DNA of 64,000 nucleotides, from NCBI RefSeq assembly GCF_001719615.1, contig NZ_MDVX01000009.1:62001-126000 (forward strand), in the 5' to 3' direction. Within the stretch, counting starts at the first letter, position 1; every line of letters begins with the position of its first letter. This DNA comes from Neptunicoccus sediminis (lineage in GTDB: Bacteria > Pseudomonadota > Alphaproteobacteria > Rhodobacterales > Rhodobacteraceae). A model generated the notes under the pieces. It saw only the letters and a program-made list of their open reading frames with translations. It was not told where the DNA came from and did not search any database. Shown one piece after another: positions 51,322 to 61,451 of the stretch. The position numbers and the translations under genes were made by a program.

Positions 51322-53721
51322 ATGAACACCCTTCCACAAAACTTTCAGGACTGGTTTGCACAGCGCGGCTGGCAGATCCATCCCCACCAGCAGCAGCTTC
51401 TGGAGCGTGCCGACACCCCGGCAGCATTGCTGATCGCGCCGACGGGGGGCGGCAAAACTTTGGCCGGCTTTTTGCCCAGCCTGATTGCGCTGGCGGAAAA
51501 TCCCAAAGACGGTTTGCACACGCTCTATGTCTCGCCGCTCAAGGCGCTGGCCGCAGACATCCGCCGCAACCTGCAAACCCCGATCGAGTCGCTGAACCTG
51601 CCCATTCGGGTAGAGGACCGGACCGGCGACACCTCTCAGACCAGACGCAAACGACAACGGGCCGATCCGCCCCATATCCTTCTGACCACACCGGAATCCC
51701 TTGCCATTCTGCTGTCCTATCCAGATGCACCGAAAATTTTCGCGGGATTACAGCGGGTTGTGGTGGATGAAATTCACGCCCTCGCAGAAAGCAAACGGGG
51801 CGACCAGTTGATGCTTTGCCTGTCCCGCCTGCAATCGCTCTGTCCTGATATGCGCCGCGTCGGACTCTCCGCAACTGTCGAAGATCCCCCCGCGCTTGGC
51901 CGGTTTCTCGCACCCTCCGCCCTCCCTTGCGAGATTATCAGGGCGGATCCCGGACCCGACCCGGACATCACCATCCTGCACAGCGAAACGCCGCCGCCCT
52001 GGGCCGGTGCAGGGGCGGCCTATGCGGTCAATGACGTGCTGAAACTGGTGGAGGGTGCCGATACAACGCTGATCTTCATTAACACCCGCGCGCAGGCGGA
52101 AATATTCTTTCGTGCGCTCTGGGCGGCCAATGATGCATCGCTCCCGATCGCGCTGCACCACGGCTCTCTGGCGCGGGAAGCGCGGGACAAGGTCGAGGCC
52201 GCAATGGTGGCGGGCAGCCTGCGGGCGGTGGTCTGCACCGGCACGCTTGACCTCGGGATCGACTGGGGGAATGTGGATTTGGTGATACAGGTGGGCGCCC
52301 CTAAGAACATCAAACGACTGGTGCAGCGGATCGGGCGTTCCAACCACCGCTACAACGCCCCCTCCCGCGCGGTTATTGTGCCGGCCAACAGGTTTGAGGT
52401 GCTCGAAGCCCAAGCCGCGCTAGAGGCCGTACGCGCGCACACGCTCGACGGGGAACCCCGCGCCAAGGGACCGCGGGATGTGGTCTGCCAGCACATCCTG
52501 CTGCGGGCCTGTGCCGGTCCTTTCGATGCTGCGGCACTCTATCAGGAAATAACACAGGCCGGACCCTATGCCGAACTCAGCCGGCCTGAATTTGAGGATT
52601 GTCTGGAATTTTGCGCCACCGGGGGCTATGCGCTCAGGGCTTATGACAGGTGGCAGCGGTTGATGCAGACCCCGCAGGGCTTGTGGCAGTTGCGCGATCC
52701 CCGCACCGCCCAAAGCATCCGGATGAATGTTGGCACGATTGTGGACACGGAAACACTAAACGTGCGGTGGCGCGGACGGGGCGGTGCGCCATTGGGAGAG
52801 ATCGAAGAGGGCTTCGCGGCGACTTTGACCGAAGGCGACACGTTTCTGATTGGTGGTCAGGTGGTGCGCTACGAGGGTCTGCGCGAAATGACCGTGCAGG
52901 TCACGAAAGGCCGCAAGGAACCCCGTATCGCCACCTTTGCCGGTACAAAATTTGCCACGTCTACGCTGCTGTCCACCCGCGTGATTGCGCTGCTCAATAG
53001 CGGGGACTGGTCGGCCCTGCCCGAACACACCCGAAGCTGGCTGGAGACGCAGCAGCAGGTGTCGATGCTGCCCAAGCCGGGGCGGATGCTGGTTGAAAGC
53101 TACTGGCGCGACACGCGGGCTTACACCTGTTTCTACGGCTTTGCAGGGCGTAACGCATTGCAAACACTGGGTCTTTTGGTGACAAAGCGGATGGAACTTG
53201 CCGGTTTGCACCCTATCGGTTTTGTCGCCACAGATTACGCGCTGTTAATCTGGGGGCTGGACGCGGTGGAGGACCCTGCTGCGCTGCTCTCGCCCGAAGA
53301 TCTGCGTGACGGGCTGGAAGGCTGGCTCGCCAATAACGCGGTGATGAAGCGCAGCTTCCGCAATGTGGCGACGATTGCAGGGCTAATCGTGAAAAACCTG
53401 CCGGGCAAGCGCAAGACCGGACGGCAGGCAACGTTTTCTTCAGACATTCTTTACGATACGCTGCTAAAATATGATCCGGACCACCTGTTGTTGCAGATCA
53501 CCCGTGCCGAAGCGATGGGCGGGCTGGTGGATTTTGGCAGGATCGAAGAAATGCTAACCCGCGTTCAGGGGCGTATTGATCATGTGAAGGCGCCGCATGT
53601 CACCCCTCTTAGCGCGCCGATGTTGCTGGAGGTTGGCAAAGTGCCGATTTACGGCGCCGCAATAGACCGCGCCGCAGCGATAGAGGCTGCCGAACTGATG
53701 CGAGAGGCCGGATTGGAGTGA
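51322..53721 (+). CDS. Lhr-like DEXH helicase (ligase-associated DNA damage response)
   Basis: Superfamily 2 DNA helicase, 799 aa, of the short Lhr type. Walker A APTGGGKTLAGFLP near residues 35-48, DEIH box VVDEIHALAESKRGDQL, SAT motif GLSATVED, then the second RecA domain with STOLE-like TGTLDLGIDWGNVDLVIQ and QRIGRSNHR, followed by the Lhr winged-helix and core domains (HILLRACAGPFDAAALYQEI). Relatives are encoded with a DNA ligase, an exonuclease and PdeM in a damage-response set; here PdeM follows after 41 nt but ligase and exonuclease are not in the neighbourhood. Confidence 0.92.
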   Translation: MNTLPQNFQDWFAQRGWQIHPHQQQLLERADTPAALLIAPTGGGKTLAGFLPSLIALAENPKDGLHTLYVSPLKALAADIRRNLQTPIESLNLPIRVEDRTGDTSQTRRKRQRADPPHILLTTPESLAILLSYPDAPKIFAGLQRVVVDEIHALAESKRGDQLMLCLSRLQSLCPDMRRVGLSATVEDPPALGRFLAPSALPCEIIRADPGPDPDITILHSETPPPWAGAGAAYAVNDVLKLVEGADTTLIFINTRAQAEIFFRALWAANDASLPIALHHGSLAREARDKVEAAMVAGSLRAVVCTGTLDLGIDWGNVDLVIQVGAPKNIKRLVQRIGRSNHRYNAPSRAVIVPANRFEVLEAQAALEAVRAHTLDGEPRAKGPRDVVCQHILLRACAGPFDAAALYQEITQAGPYAELSRPEFEDCLEFCATGGYALRAYDRWQRLMQTPQGLWQLRDPRTAQSIRMNVGTIVDTETLNVRWRGRGGAPLGEIEEGFAATLTEGDTFLIGGQVVRYEGLREMTVQVTKGRKEPRIATFAGTKFATSTLLSTRVIALLNSGDWSALPEHTRSWLETQQQVSMLPKPGRMLVESYWRDTRAYTCFYGFAGRNALQTLGLLVTKRMELAGLHPIGFVATDYALLIWGLDAVEDPAALLSPEDLRDGLEGWLANNAVMKRSFRNVATIAGLIVKNLPGKRKTGRQATFSSDILYDTLLKYDPDHLLLQITRAEAMGGLVDFGRIEEMLTRVQGRIDHVKAPHVTPLSAPMLLEVGKVPIYGAAIDRAAAIEAAELMREAGLE

Positions 53722-53762
53722 TTTGACTTGATTTCCGGCGCAAGGAGTAGCAAGACGCCGCG

Positions 53763-54491
53763 ATGCACGGTTATTCTTTCAAACTGAACCGGATTACCCT
53801 CACGGCGCTCGCTTCTGGCTTGCTCTGGTGGCAGGAACGACGCCTGCTTTGTGTTTCCGATCTTCACCTTGGCAAATCGGACCGCATGGCCCGGCGGGGC
53901 GGTGCCCTGTTGCCGCCCTATGAGAACCGCGAGACATTGGACCGGCTGGCACAGGCGGTAGACGCGCTCGACCCGCTTAGCGTGATTTGCCTTGGCGACA
54001 GTTTTGACGATGACGCGGGCCAGAACGCGCTCGATCCAGGGGACCACGCGCAGTTGACCACGTTGATGGCCGGTCGTCGCTGGATCTGGCTGGAAGGCAA
54101 TCACGATCCGGGTCCGGTGAATCTGGGCGGCACCCATATGGCGGAGTATAAAACCGGCCCGCTGGTGTTTCGCCACATCGCAAAATCCGGTGCGCAGGCC
54201 GAGATTTCCGGCCACTACCACCCCAAAGCCAGCCTGCGAATGAAAGCGGGCCGCATGTCGCGCCCCTGCTTTCTTATCGACGACAAGCGTGTGATTCTTC
54301 CGGCATTCGGGGCTTACACCGGCGGGTTGCGCTGCTGTGATCCGGTGTTTGAACCGCTGATGTCCGCCAAAGCTGTGGCCGTGCTGACCGGCACACAGGC
54401 GTTGCCCGTCCCGATGCCGCGGGCAGAGCCATCGCGCAAAAGCCTTGATGCAACAGACAAGCGCCCTACCTCAGTTACACCGGCGCAATAA
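53763..54491 (+). CDS. pdeM: Ligase-associated metallophosphoesterase PdeM
   Basis: Calcineurin-like metallophosphoesterase, 242 aa, predicted endonuclease/phosphoesterase of the ligase-associated damage-response set. Metal-binding motifs occur in order: VSDLHLGKSDRMARRGG, LGDSFDDD, LEGNHDPG, and SGHYHPKASL. A late CFLIDDKRVILPAFGAYTGG is characteristic of PdeM. It lies 41 nt after the Lhr-like helicase gene, on the same transcript. A strong terminator follows at 54572. Confidence 0.92.
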   Translation: MHGYSFKLNRITLTALASGLLWWQERRLLCVSDLHLGKSDRMARRGGALLPPYENRETLDRLAQAVDALDPLSVICLGDSFDDDAGQNALDPGDHAQLTTLMAGRRWIWLEGNHDPGPVNLGGTHMAEYKTGPLVFRHIAKSGAQAEISGHYHPKASLRMKAGRMSRPCFLIDDKRVILPAFGAYTGGLRCCDPVFEPLMSAKAVAVLTGTQALPVPMPRAEPSRKSLDATDKRPTSVTPAQ

Positions 54492-54571
54492 AGCCGGTCA
54501 GTTGGCAGAACTGTTCTAAGTCGTAATGCGCAAAAGTATGCGCGCCCTGCCCTGAAAAGTTACTAAGACAA

Positions 54572-54608
54572 AGACGCGGCGCCGGATCTGCTTCGGCGTC
54601 GCGTTTTT
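54572..54608 (+). terminator. Rho-independent terminator of lhr-pdeM
   Basis: 11-bp stem ACGCGGCGCCG / CGGCGTCGCGT with one G-U pair, 9-nt loop, followed by seven T residues. It lies between pdeM and the convergent folD. Confidence 0.9.
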
Positions 54609-54620
54609 TTGTGGCTTCGA

Positions 54621-55520
54621 TCAGGCCGTAAGCCCTTCGGGTTCGTCCAGCCCGTTGGCCCGACAACAGGCAGTCACGGTATTGGCCAGCAGACAGGCGA
54701 TGGTCATCGGCCCGACGCCACCCGGAACCGGAGTGATCGCACCGGCTTTTTCCACGGCGGAGGCAAAATCTACATCGCCAACCAGCTTGGATTTGCCCTC
54801 TTTTTCGGGATGAGGAATGCGATTGATGCCCACGTCGATCACAGTCGCGCCCTCTTTGATCCATTCTCCAGTGACCATTTCCGGCCGTCCAACCGCGGCA
54901 ACGACAATATCCGCTGTACGACAGAGGGCCTCGATATTCTTGGTGCGGGAATGGGCGATAGTGACAGTACAGCTGTCTTTCAACAGCAGGTTCGCCATCG
55001 GTTTGCCTACGATGTTCGACCGCCCCACAACCACCGCATTCAGACCGGACAGGCTGCCGTGATGGTCGCGCAGCATCATCAGACAGCCCAGCGGCGTACA
55101 GGGCACCATTGATTTTTGCCCCGTGCTGAGCCGTCCCACGTTTGAGATGTGAAACCCGTCCACGTCCTTTTCGGGCACGATGCTATTGATCACCAGTTCT
55201 TCATTCAGATGATCCGGCAGGGGCAACTGGCACAGGATGCCGTGCACGGACGGATCTTCGTTAAGTTGGTTAATCAGCGCCAGCAGGTCTGCTTCGCTGG
55301 TGTCCGCCGGCAGTTTGTGCTCGTAAGAGTTCATCCCCACTTCCAGCGTGGATTTGCCCTTGTTGCGCACGTAAACCTCAGAGGCCGGATCCTCGCCAAC
55401 CAACACCACAGCCAGACCCGGCGTGACATCGTGATCGGTTTTCAACCGCGTCACATGTTCTGCCACTTTGGCCCGAACAGAGGCCGCGAATTCTTTGCCG
55501 TCGATAATTTTCCCAGACAC
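54621..55520 (-). CDS. folD: Bifunctional methylene-THF dehydrogenase/methenyl-THF cyclohydrolase
   Basis: FolD, 299 aa, converts 5,10-methylene-THF to 10-formyl-THF in two steps. Motifs: [17 protein letters not shown] (with the catalytic Lys of the YxxxK pattern), [11 protein letters not shown], and the dinucleotide-binding [18 protein letters not shown], ending with [15 protein letters not shown]. Its partner fhs is transcribed in the same direction just upstream (98 nt), so the pair interconverts formate, formyl-THF and methylene-THF. Confidence 0.97.
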   Translation of the reverse strand: MSGKIIDGKEFAASVRAKVAEHVTRLKTDHDVTPGLAVVLVGEDPASEVYVRNKGKSTLEVGMNSYEHKLPADTSEADLLALINQLNEDPSVHGILCQLPLPDHLNEELVINSIVPEKDVDGFHISNVGRLSTGQKSMVPCTPLGCLMMLRDHHGSLSGLNAVVVGRSNIVGKPMANLLLKDSCTVTIAHSRTKNIEALCRTADIVVAAVGRPEMVTGEWIKEGATVIDVGINRIPHPEKEGKSKLVGDVDFASAVEKAGAITPVPGGVGPMTIACLLANTVTACCRANGLDEPEGLTA

Positions 55521-55618
55521 CCTATGGCCTTTCTAATTTTTTCAAATGCCCCGGCCGGAAGCAGCGCCCCCGGCCAGTATTGATTTTGTTGCGCCAGAGT
55601 ATGCTCCGGCCGGACGGA

Positions 55619-57295
55619 TCAGAACAGACCTTCGATCTCGCCCGCGTCGTTCAGGTGGATATTCTCCGCACTTGGCACGCGGGGCAAGCCCGGCATGGTC
55701 ATAATTTCCCCGCAAACTACAACGACAAATCCCGCACCCGCGCTCAGCCGCACCTCACGCACCGGCACCGAATGGCCTGTCGGCGCGCCGCGCAGGTTTG
55801 GATCGGTCGAGAACGAGTACTGGGTTTTTGCCATACAGACCGGCAGATCGCCATAGCCCTGTTCTTCCCACAGACGCAGTTGGTCACGAATTTTCTTATC
55901 CGCCAGAACCTCATCCGCGCGGTAAATCCGCTTGGCGATGGTCTCGATCTTCTCAAACAGGGGCATTTCGTCTGCATAGAGAGGGGCAAACTGCGAGCTT
56001 CCGCCCTCTGCGATTTCTGCAACGCGGGTCGCCAGTTCTTCAGACCCTTTCGACCCGAATTCCCAATGCTGCGATACAATCGCCTCGGAGCCCTGCCCGG
56101 CCACATAATCCTTCACCGCCTGCACTTCGGCATCCGTGTCCGCAACAAAGTGGTTAATGGCAACGACCACCGGCACGCCAAAGCTTTTGAGATTGTTGAT
56201 GTGACGGCCAAGGTTCGGGCAGCCCGCTTTCACCGCATCCACATTTTCCGCGCCCAGATCGGCCTTGGCTACGCCGCCGTTCATTTTCATCGCGCGCACA
56301 GTGGCCACCAGTACAACGCAATCCGGTGCCAGACCTGCTTTGCGGCACTTGATGTTCAGGAATTTTTCGGCCCCGAGATCGGCGCCAAAACCTGCTTCTG
56401 TCACGACGAAATCCGCCAGCTTCAGGGCTGTGGTGGTCGCCATGACAGAGTTACAGCCGTGGGCGATATTGGCGAAGGGACCGCCGTGGACGAAGGCCGG
56501 ATTGTTTTCCAGCGTCTGCACCAGATTAGGCTGCATCGCGTCTTTCAGCAGTACGGTCATCGCACCGTCTGCTTTGATGTCGCGGCAATACACAGGGGTC
56601 CGGTCACGACGGTAAGCCACGATCATATTGCCCAGCCGTTCCTGCAAATCGGTCAGATTGCGGGCAAGACACAGGATTGCCATCACTTCGGAGGCGACTG
56701 TGATGTCAAAACCGGCCTCACGGGGGAAACCGTTGGCGACCCCGCCCAAAGAGGCCGTGATCTGGCGCAGGGCGCGGTCGTTCATGTCCACAACGCGGCG
56801 CCACACCACACGGCGCACGTCGATTTCCAGCTCGTTACCCCAGTAAATATGGTTGTCGATCATGGCCGACAGCAAAGAGTGGGCCGAAGTAATCGCGTGG
56901 AAATCCCCGGTGAAATGCAGGTTCATATCTTCCATCGGTACGATCTGGGCATAGCCGCCCCCTGCAGCGCCCCCTTTCATACCAAAGTTCGGACCTAAGG
57001 AGGCCTCACGGATACAAACGCAGGCGTTCTTGCCGATCCGGTTCAGCCCATCGCCCAGCCCGACCGTCGTCGTGGTCTTGCCCTCACCCGCAGGTGTCGG
57101 GTTGATGGCCGTTACCAGCACCAGTTTGCCGTCTTTGCGGTCCTGCACAGAATCAATGAATGACTGGCTGACCTTTGCTTTGTCGTGGCCGAACGGAAGC
57201 AAGTCATCCGTGCCAATTCCCAATTTCGCGCCGATCTCCTGTATCGGTCGTTTCGACGCCTCCCGCGCGATTTCAATGTCGGTTTTGTAAGCCAT
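55619..57295 (-). CDS. fhs: Formate-tetrahydrofolate ligase
   Basis: Formyl-THF synthetase, 558 aa, ATP-dependent ligation of formate to THF. The P-loop is [20 protein letters not shown] near residues 64-83; [22 protein letters not shown] and the [13 protein letters not shown] block are diagnostic. The ATG at 57295 (MAYKTDIEI) has GGAAG seven bases upstream; ATG 57301 is also possible. With folD it forms a C1 module; in roseobacters this route can oxidise methyl groups from compounds such as DMSP or methylamines, though that link is inferred. Confidence 0.97.
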   Translation of the reverse strand: MAYKTDIEIAREASKRPIQEIGAKLGIGTDDLLPFGHDKAKVSQSFIDSVQDRKDGKLVLVTAINPTPAGEGKTTTTVGLGDGLNRIGKNACVCIREASLGPNFGMKGGAAGGGYAQIVPMEDMNLHFTGDFHAITSAHSLLSAMIDNHIYWGNELEIDVRRVVWRRVVDMNDRALRQITASLGGVANGFPREAGFDITVASEVMAILCLARNLTDLQERLGNMIVAYRRDRTPVYCRDIKADGAMTVLLKDAMQPNLVQTLENNPAFVHGGPFANIAHGCNSVMATTTALKLADFVVTEAGFGADLGAEKFLNIKCRKAGLAPDCVVLVATVRAMKMNGGVAKADLGAENVDAVKAGCPNLGRHINNLKSFGVPVVVAINHFVADTDAEVQAVKDYVAGQGSEAIVSQHWEFGSKGSEELATRVAEIAEGGSSQFAPLYADEMPLFEKIETIAKRIYRADEVLADKKIRDQLRLWEEQGYGDLPVCMAKTQYSFSTDPNLRGAPTGHSVPVREVRLSAGAGFVVVVCGEIMTMPGLPRVPSAENIHLNDAGEIEGLF

Positions 57296-57460
57296 TTTCA
57301 TTCTTCCCTGTGGGTGTTGGTCTTCCAGTGTCACTCCCGTAATTTATGGCGAAGAACACGCCCCTGAACCCAGAGCAAATGCGACATAATCATATCCGTA
57401 ATCGCCGCCTGTGCAGATTCAGGCTGACCCAAGGGCCGTTTCCACAGGCGCGGCGCGGGA

Positions 57461-58048
57461 TCAGGTGTCTGGGGACCAGTGCCGCTGGTCCGGAATATGT
57501 AGGGTAAATCGGTCCCCGACCCGCAGCCGGCCTTCCCGCTCCACCCATGCGGTCACGCCGCGCCGGTTCGTGGCGGCGGTCTTGAACAACTTGCCCTTGC
57601 CGCTATGGCGCGGCTCCAGTTCTTCCTTGCCGGGGAAGATGCAGGGCCGGTTCTCCATATCGACGACAAGCGTCGTGCCCTCTTGGGTTTGCAGGCGCGA
57701 TGATGGTGGGACGAAGGTAAAGTCCGGCAGGCCGCTGACCATAATACTCGCGCCGAGCCATGCGGGATCAACGTGGTCCAGTCCGATGTCCGCAGCGATG
57801 AGCGCCAGTTCCTCGGCGCTGACGATAGAGAACTGGCGCGTGTTGCGGATTTCCGTGTCTCTGGGGTGTTGCGTCAGGACGCGGGAACATGACGGGCGGG
57901 TCAATCCGGCATGACACTCCCCCGCGGCGCCTGCAAACCCCGCAAAGACTTCATCCTTTGGGTCCGAGGCAAGTGCGGTCTCGCGGTGCGGCACCACGCC
58001 GAGATAGACGATTTCACAACTGTAGTTGGTGCGCTTCAATGCGGGCAT
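57461..58048 (-). CDS. MOSC domain protein
   Basis: Protein of 195 aa with a MOSC domain (molybdenum cofactor sulfurase C-terminal), a beta-barrel with a conserved cysteine found here in DMENRPCIFPG. MOSC proteins carry sulfur or bind the molybdenum cofactor (as in YiiM/YuaD or mARC enzymes). The N-terminal part (GLTRPSCSRVLTQHPRDTEIRN, IVSAEELALIAADIGL) matches stand-alone MOSC proteins. ATG at 58048 has AAGGA 10 nt upstream; a longer start at 58078 is possible. Stands alone between fhs and ftsH. Confidence 0.85.
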   Translation of the reverse strand: MPALKRTNYSCEIVYLGVVPHRETALASDPKDEVFAGFAGAAGECHAGLTRPSCSRVLTQHPRDTEIRNTRQFSIVSAEELALIAADIGLDHVDPAWLGASIMVSGLPDFTFVPPSSRLQTQEGTTLVVDMENRPCIFPGKEELEPRHSGKGKLFKTAATNRRGVTAWVEREGRLRVGDRFTLHIPDQRHWSPDT

Positions 58049-58131
58049 AGATTTGTGTCCTTGGCATTCATCGTGCAAATATGCGCTCCTTGGAACGCTT
58101 GGACCTGTTAGACCGCAGTGCCATGCAAAAG

Positions 58132-58165
58132 AAAAGACCCGCGCGGTGCACGGGTCTTTTTAACT
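58132..58165. terminator. Terminator of ftsH (bidirectional)
   Basis: Perfect 10-bp stem AAAAGACCCG / CGGGTCTTTT with a 9-nt loop. On the minus strand it follows the ftsH stop by about 37 nt and ends in TTTTCTTTT; a T run is present on the plus side as well. Confidence 0.85.
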
Positions 58166-58197
58166 TTATAAACTGTCTCCGAAAGTGGGGAAGCGGG

Positions 58198-60129
58198 TTA
58201 CACCGGATCAGGCTCCATATCCCCTTTTGGCGGGGTCTTGGGCTTTTTCGTTTTCGGAATAGCCGCAACACTGGAGGAGTTTCCGCCGGTATCCGTGTCG
58301 TCATCATCATCCGACCCGCGATTCAGCGGCTCTCCAGCGATGACTTTTTTGATCTCGGCTCCGGTCAGGGTTTCATATTCCAACAGCCCCTGCGCCATGT
58401 TTTCCAACTGGTCTGCATGCTCGGTCAGGATCTGCTTGGCCCGTTCATAGCCTTCATCAACCAGCTTGCGCACTTCGGCGTCGATGATTTCCTGCGTATC
58501 CGGTCCGGCATTCACCCCGCCACCCTGCGGCCCGAGATAGGTATCCTGACGGTTGGCATAGTCGATATTGCCAAGTTTGTCGGACATGCCGAACTGCGTG
58601 ACCATGGCCCGCGCTATCCGTGTGACCTGCTGAATATCGGAAGACGCACCAGAAGTGACATTCTCTTCCCCGAAGATCAGTTCTTCCGCAACCTTACCGC
58701 CCATCGCCATAGCGATCTGGGATTTGTATTTGGTTTTGGTCACAGACAGTTGGTCCCGTTCGGGCAGGGACAGCACCAGACCCAGCGCACGACCGCGCGG
58801 GATGATGGTCGCTTTGTGGATCGGATCATGCTGGGGCACATTGAGGCCGACGATGGCGTGACCGGCTTCGTGATAGGCGGTCAGCTTTTTCTCATCCTCG
58901 GACATCACCATAGAACGGCGTTCCGCGCCCATCATGACCTTGTCTTTGGCGTTCTCGAAATCTTCCATCGTCAGATAGCGTTTGCCGGTGCGGGCCGCCA
59001 TCAGCGCGGATTCATTGACGAGGTTCGCCAGATCCGCACCGGAAAATCCGGGCGTACCGCGGGCAATGATGCGCAGGTCCACGTCCGGTCCCAGCGGAGT
59101 CTTGCGGGCATGTACCTCAAGAATTTTCTTCCGGCCGTTGATGTCAGGGTTTGGCACCTGCACCTGACGGTCGAACCGGCCCGGACGCAGCAGCGCAGGG
59201 TCAAGAACATCGGGGCGGTTGGTGGCTGCCAGAAGGATCACACCTTCGTTGGCTTCAAACCCGTCCATTTCAACCAGCAACTGGTTGAGCGTTTGCTCCC
59301 GCTCGTCATTGCCGCCGCCATAACCGGCACCACGGTGACGGCCAACAGCGTCGATTTCGTCGATGAAAACGATACAAGGCGCGTTTTTCTTGGCCTGTTC
59401 AAACATGTCACGGACACGGGAGGCACCCACGCCCACAAACATTTCCACGAAATCCGAACCGGAGATGGTGAAGAAAGGCACGCCAGCCTCCCCAGCGATG
59501 GCACGGGCCAGCAGGGTTTTACCGGTGCCCGGAGGTCCGACAAGCAGCGCCCCTTTAGGAATCTTGCCACCGAGGCGGCTGAATTTCTGCGGATCGCGCA
59601 GGAATTCAACGATCTCTTCCAGTTCGTCTTTGGCTTCGTCGATGCCGGCCACATCGTCAAAAGTGATGCGTCCGTGCCGTTCGTTCAGCAGCTTGGCTTT
59701 GGATTTCCCAAAACCCATCGCACCGCCGCGTCCGCCGCCCTGCATCCGGTTCATAAAGAAAATCCAGACGCCGATCAGCACCAGAAACGGCAGCCACAGG
59801 GACATAGCCGAGAGGAAACCGGACTGTTCCTGCGCCTTGACGTTCACATTCACGCCGGCGTCGATCATTTGGTCGGTCAGCTTGTCAGATTCCATCGCTG
59901 CACGAGGCTGGATTGTCTGAAAGCGGGAACCGTCCTTGTTTACGATGGTGATCAACTCACCATCCATCTGCACTTCGGACACATTCCCCTTTTCAACGGA
60001 CTGGATAAATTCGGAATAAGTGATCTGATTCTCGTTGCCAGCGCTTTGCCCGTTGCTGAACATATTGAACAGGGCAACGATCAGCAGAAACAGCACGACC
60101 CAAAAAGCCAGATTTTTGGTATTTCCCAA
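58198..60129 (-). CDS. ftsH: ATP-dependent zinc metalloprotease FtsH
   Basis: Membrane-bound AAA+ protease, 643 aa. N-terminal transmembrane helix ([18 protein letters not shown]), periplasmic domain, second helix ([22 protein letters not shown]), then AAA module with [16 protein letters not shown], Walker [13 protein letters not shown], and second region of homology, and the M41 protease domain with zinc motif HEAGH. It degrades membrane and short-lived cytosolic proteins (sigma-32, LpxC type targets). Gene order tolB-pal-ybgF-tilS-ftsH is standard for alphaproteobacteria. A short C-terminal tail is Asp- and Pro-rich. Confidence 0.97.
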   Translation of the reverse strand: MGNTKNLAFWVVLFLLIVALFNMFSNGQSAGNENQITYSEFIQSVEKGNVSEVQMDGELITIVNKDGSRFQTIQPRAAMESDKLTDQMIDAGVNVNVKAQEQSGFLSAMSLWLPFLVLIGVWIFFMNRMQGGGRGGAMGFGKSKAKLLNERHGRITFDDVAGIDEAKDELEEIVEFLRDPQKFSRLGGKIPKGALLVGPPGTGKTLLARAIAGEAGVPFFTISGSDFVEMFVGVGASRVRDMFEQAKKNAPCIVFIDEIDAVGRHRGAGYGGGNDEREQTLNQLLVEMDGFEANEGVILLAATNRPDVLDPALLRPGRFDRQVQVPNPDINGRKKILEVHARKTPLGPDVDLRIIARGTPGFSGADLANLVNESALMAARTGKRYLTMEDFENAKDKVMMGAERRSMVMSEDEKKLTAYHEAGHAIVGLNVPQHDPIHKATIIPRGRALGLVLSLPERDQLSVTKTKYKSQIAMAMGGKVAEELIFGEENVTSGASSDIQQVTRIARAMVTQFGMSDKLGNIDYANRQDTYLGPQGGGVNAGPDTQEIIDAEVRKLVDEGYERAKQILTEHADQLENMAQGLLEYETLTGAEIKKVIAGEPLNRGSDDDDDTDTGGNSSSVAAIPKTKKPKTPPKGDMEPDPV

Positions 60130-60208
60130 GGCGGTTCTCCTTAAGGCACTTTACGTGCCGAGTATTTAATAAAGTGTTACGTGAAACATAGGTTTCCGCG
60201 TGCTGTTT

Positions 60209-61435
60209 TCAATGCGTCACAATGGTTGCATAAAAACTTTCCGGACCATCCCGCAGCCAACACTTGCAGTCAGGGTTTTTATCGACAAAGGGAGCCGACT
60301 TCAATTCGTTATTATACCATAAAGACGGCGAGGCGAGGATAGCATTTCTGCTTTCGGCAGTTTCACGCCATTCCGGACGCTGCAATATGCCGACTTTTCC
60401 CAGCGGGCGCCAGCTTCCCACCCCTGTATCGCAGGCAAAGCGGCCGTCGAAAAACCCGTCCGAGCCGTCACATTCCTGCATCGCGGCGACCTCTCTTGTG
60501 ATCTCGCACACCCCGTTTCCCAAAGGCGTCAGAAGGCACCCTGACAGGCTGTGTGACCGCCCCCCAAGACAGGCCGCCAGCGCCCGTTTCAGCCCGTTCA
60601 GGCGCGGACGGTAAGGCGCAGCGGACACCCAGCGCAGGCTGTGGGCGAGAATACGCAGGCGGATCTCCTCCGGCTCGCAGGCCAAAGCGTTGATGTCCAG
60701 CCGGACCGAGCCGATGTCCCTTGGGGACGCAATGCGGCGCAGGGCGGTCTCGCTGACCTGCTCCAAGGCGGCTCTGGCAGGTTGCAGACGGGTTGCGGTA
60801 TCGGCCAGAACATCTACAGTCAGTCCGATTTCATCCAGCTTGACCAATGCCTTACGCATCTTCACCCGATCAAACCGGACGTCATCATTGCTCGGATCTT
60901 CTGCCCAGGGGATCTGGCGCACCCGCAAAACATCGCGCAGGGTTTCGCGGCGCATCTCCAGCGTCGGTCGCAACCATAACACACCCTCTTTTCTGCGCTG
61001 CGGCAGGATGCCCGACAAACCATCCACGCCGCTGCCCCTTTTCAGCCGCAACAGCAGGGTTTCGGCCTGATCCTCTTTGGTGTGTCCTGTTGCCACCGCT
61101 GCGATCCCACGCTCCAGCGCCCATTGCGCTATCAATCGCTGCCGCGCCTGCCGTGCGTTGTCCTGTAGATTGCCCCGCTCCGGATGATCGCGCCACTCTA
61201 GCGTTGTGTGGGGGACGCCAAGCCCGGCGCAGAGTTGCGCCACCATTTGCGCTTCGGCGGCAGAGTCCTTGCGCAACCCGTGATCCACCGTTACCGCGCT
61301 TAGGGAACGACCCGATGGTTTCGCCCATTCTGCCATCAGCACAAGCAGGGCAAGCGAATCGCCGCCCCCCGAAACAGCCACGCCAAGGGGGCCATCCGGT
61401 GCGGTCTCCATGTATTGAAAAAACGCTTGCGTCAT
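60209..61435 (-). CDS. tilS: tRNA(Ile)-lysidine synthase
   Basis: TilS, 408 aa, modifies C34 of the CAU-anticodon tRNA(Ile) to lysidine so that it reads AUA. The PP-loop SGGGDSLALLVL is at residues 21-32, followed by TVDHGLRKDSAAEA and GHTKEDQAETLLLRLKRGSG, all diagnostic. The C-terminal region is poorly conserved, as usual. Essential in most bacteria. Between ybgF and ftsH, transcribed with them. Confidence 0.95.
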   Translation of the reverse strand: MTQAFFQYMETAPDGPLGVAVSGGGDSLALLVLMAEWAKPSGRSLSAVTVDHGLRKDSAAEAQMVAQLCAGLGVPHTTLEWRDHPERGNLQDNARQARQRLIAQWALERGIAAVATGHTKEDQAETLLLRLKRGSGVDGLSGILPQRRKEGVLWLRPTLEMRRETLRDVLRVRQIPWAEDPSNDDVRFDRVKMRKALVKLDEIGLTVDVLADTATRLQPARAALEQVSETALRRIASPRDIGSVRLDINALACEPEEIRLRILAHSLRWVSAAPYRPRLNGLKRALAACLGGRSHSLSGCLLTPLGNGVCEITREVAAMQECDGSDGFFDGRFACDTGVGSWRPLGKVGILQRPEWRETAESRNAILASPSLWYNNELKSAPFVDKNPDCKCWLRDGPESFYATIVTH

Positions 61436-61451
61436 AGCAGGCGCGGCCGGT

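Noticed and set aside
55535-55552. TTTTTTCAAATGCCCC as a further copy of the CAAATATCC box
   Set aside because: The core differs (AATGCC instead of AATATCC) and, relative to fhs, the orientation is opposite to the other boxes.
55580-56998. 472-codon open frame opposite fhs
   Set aside because: Antisense shadow with His/Arg-rich composition; fhs motifs on the other strand are decisive.
58081-60144. Very long open frame (687 codons) on the plus strand opposite ftsH
   Set aside because: It mirrors ftsH exactly, its composition (rich in His, Arg, Gln) is that of an antisense shadow in GC-rich DNA, and the ftsH frame is unmistakable.
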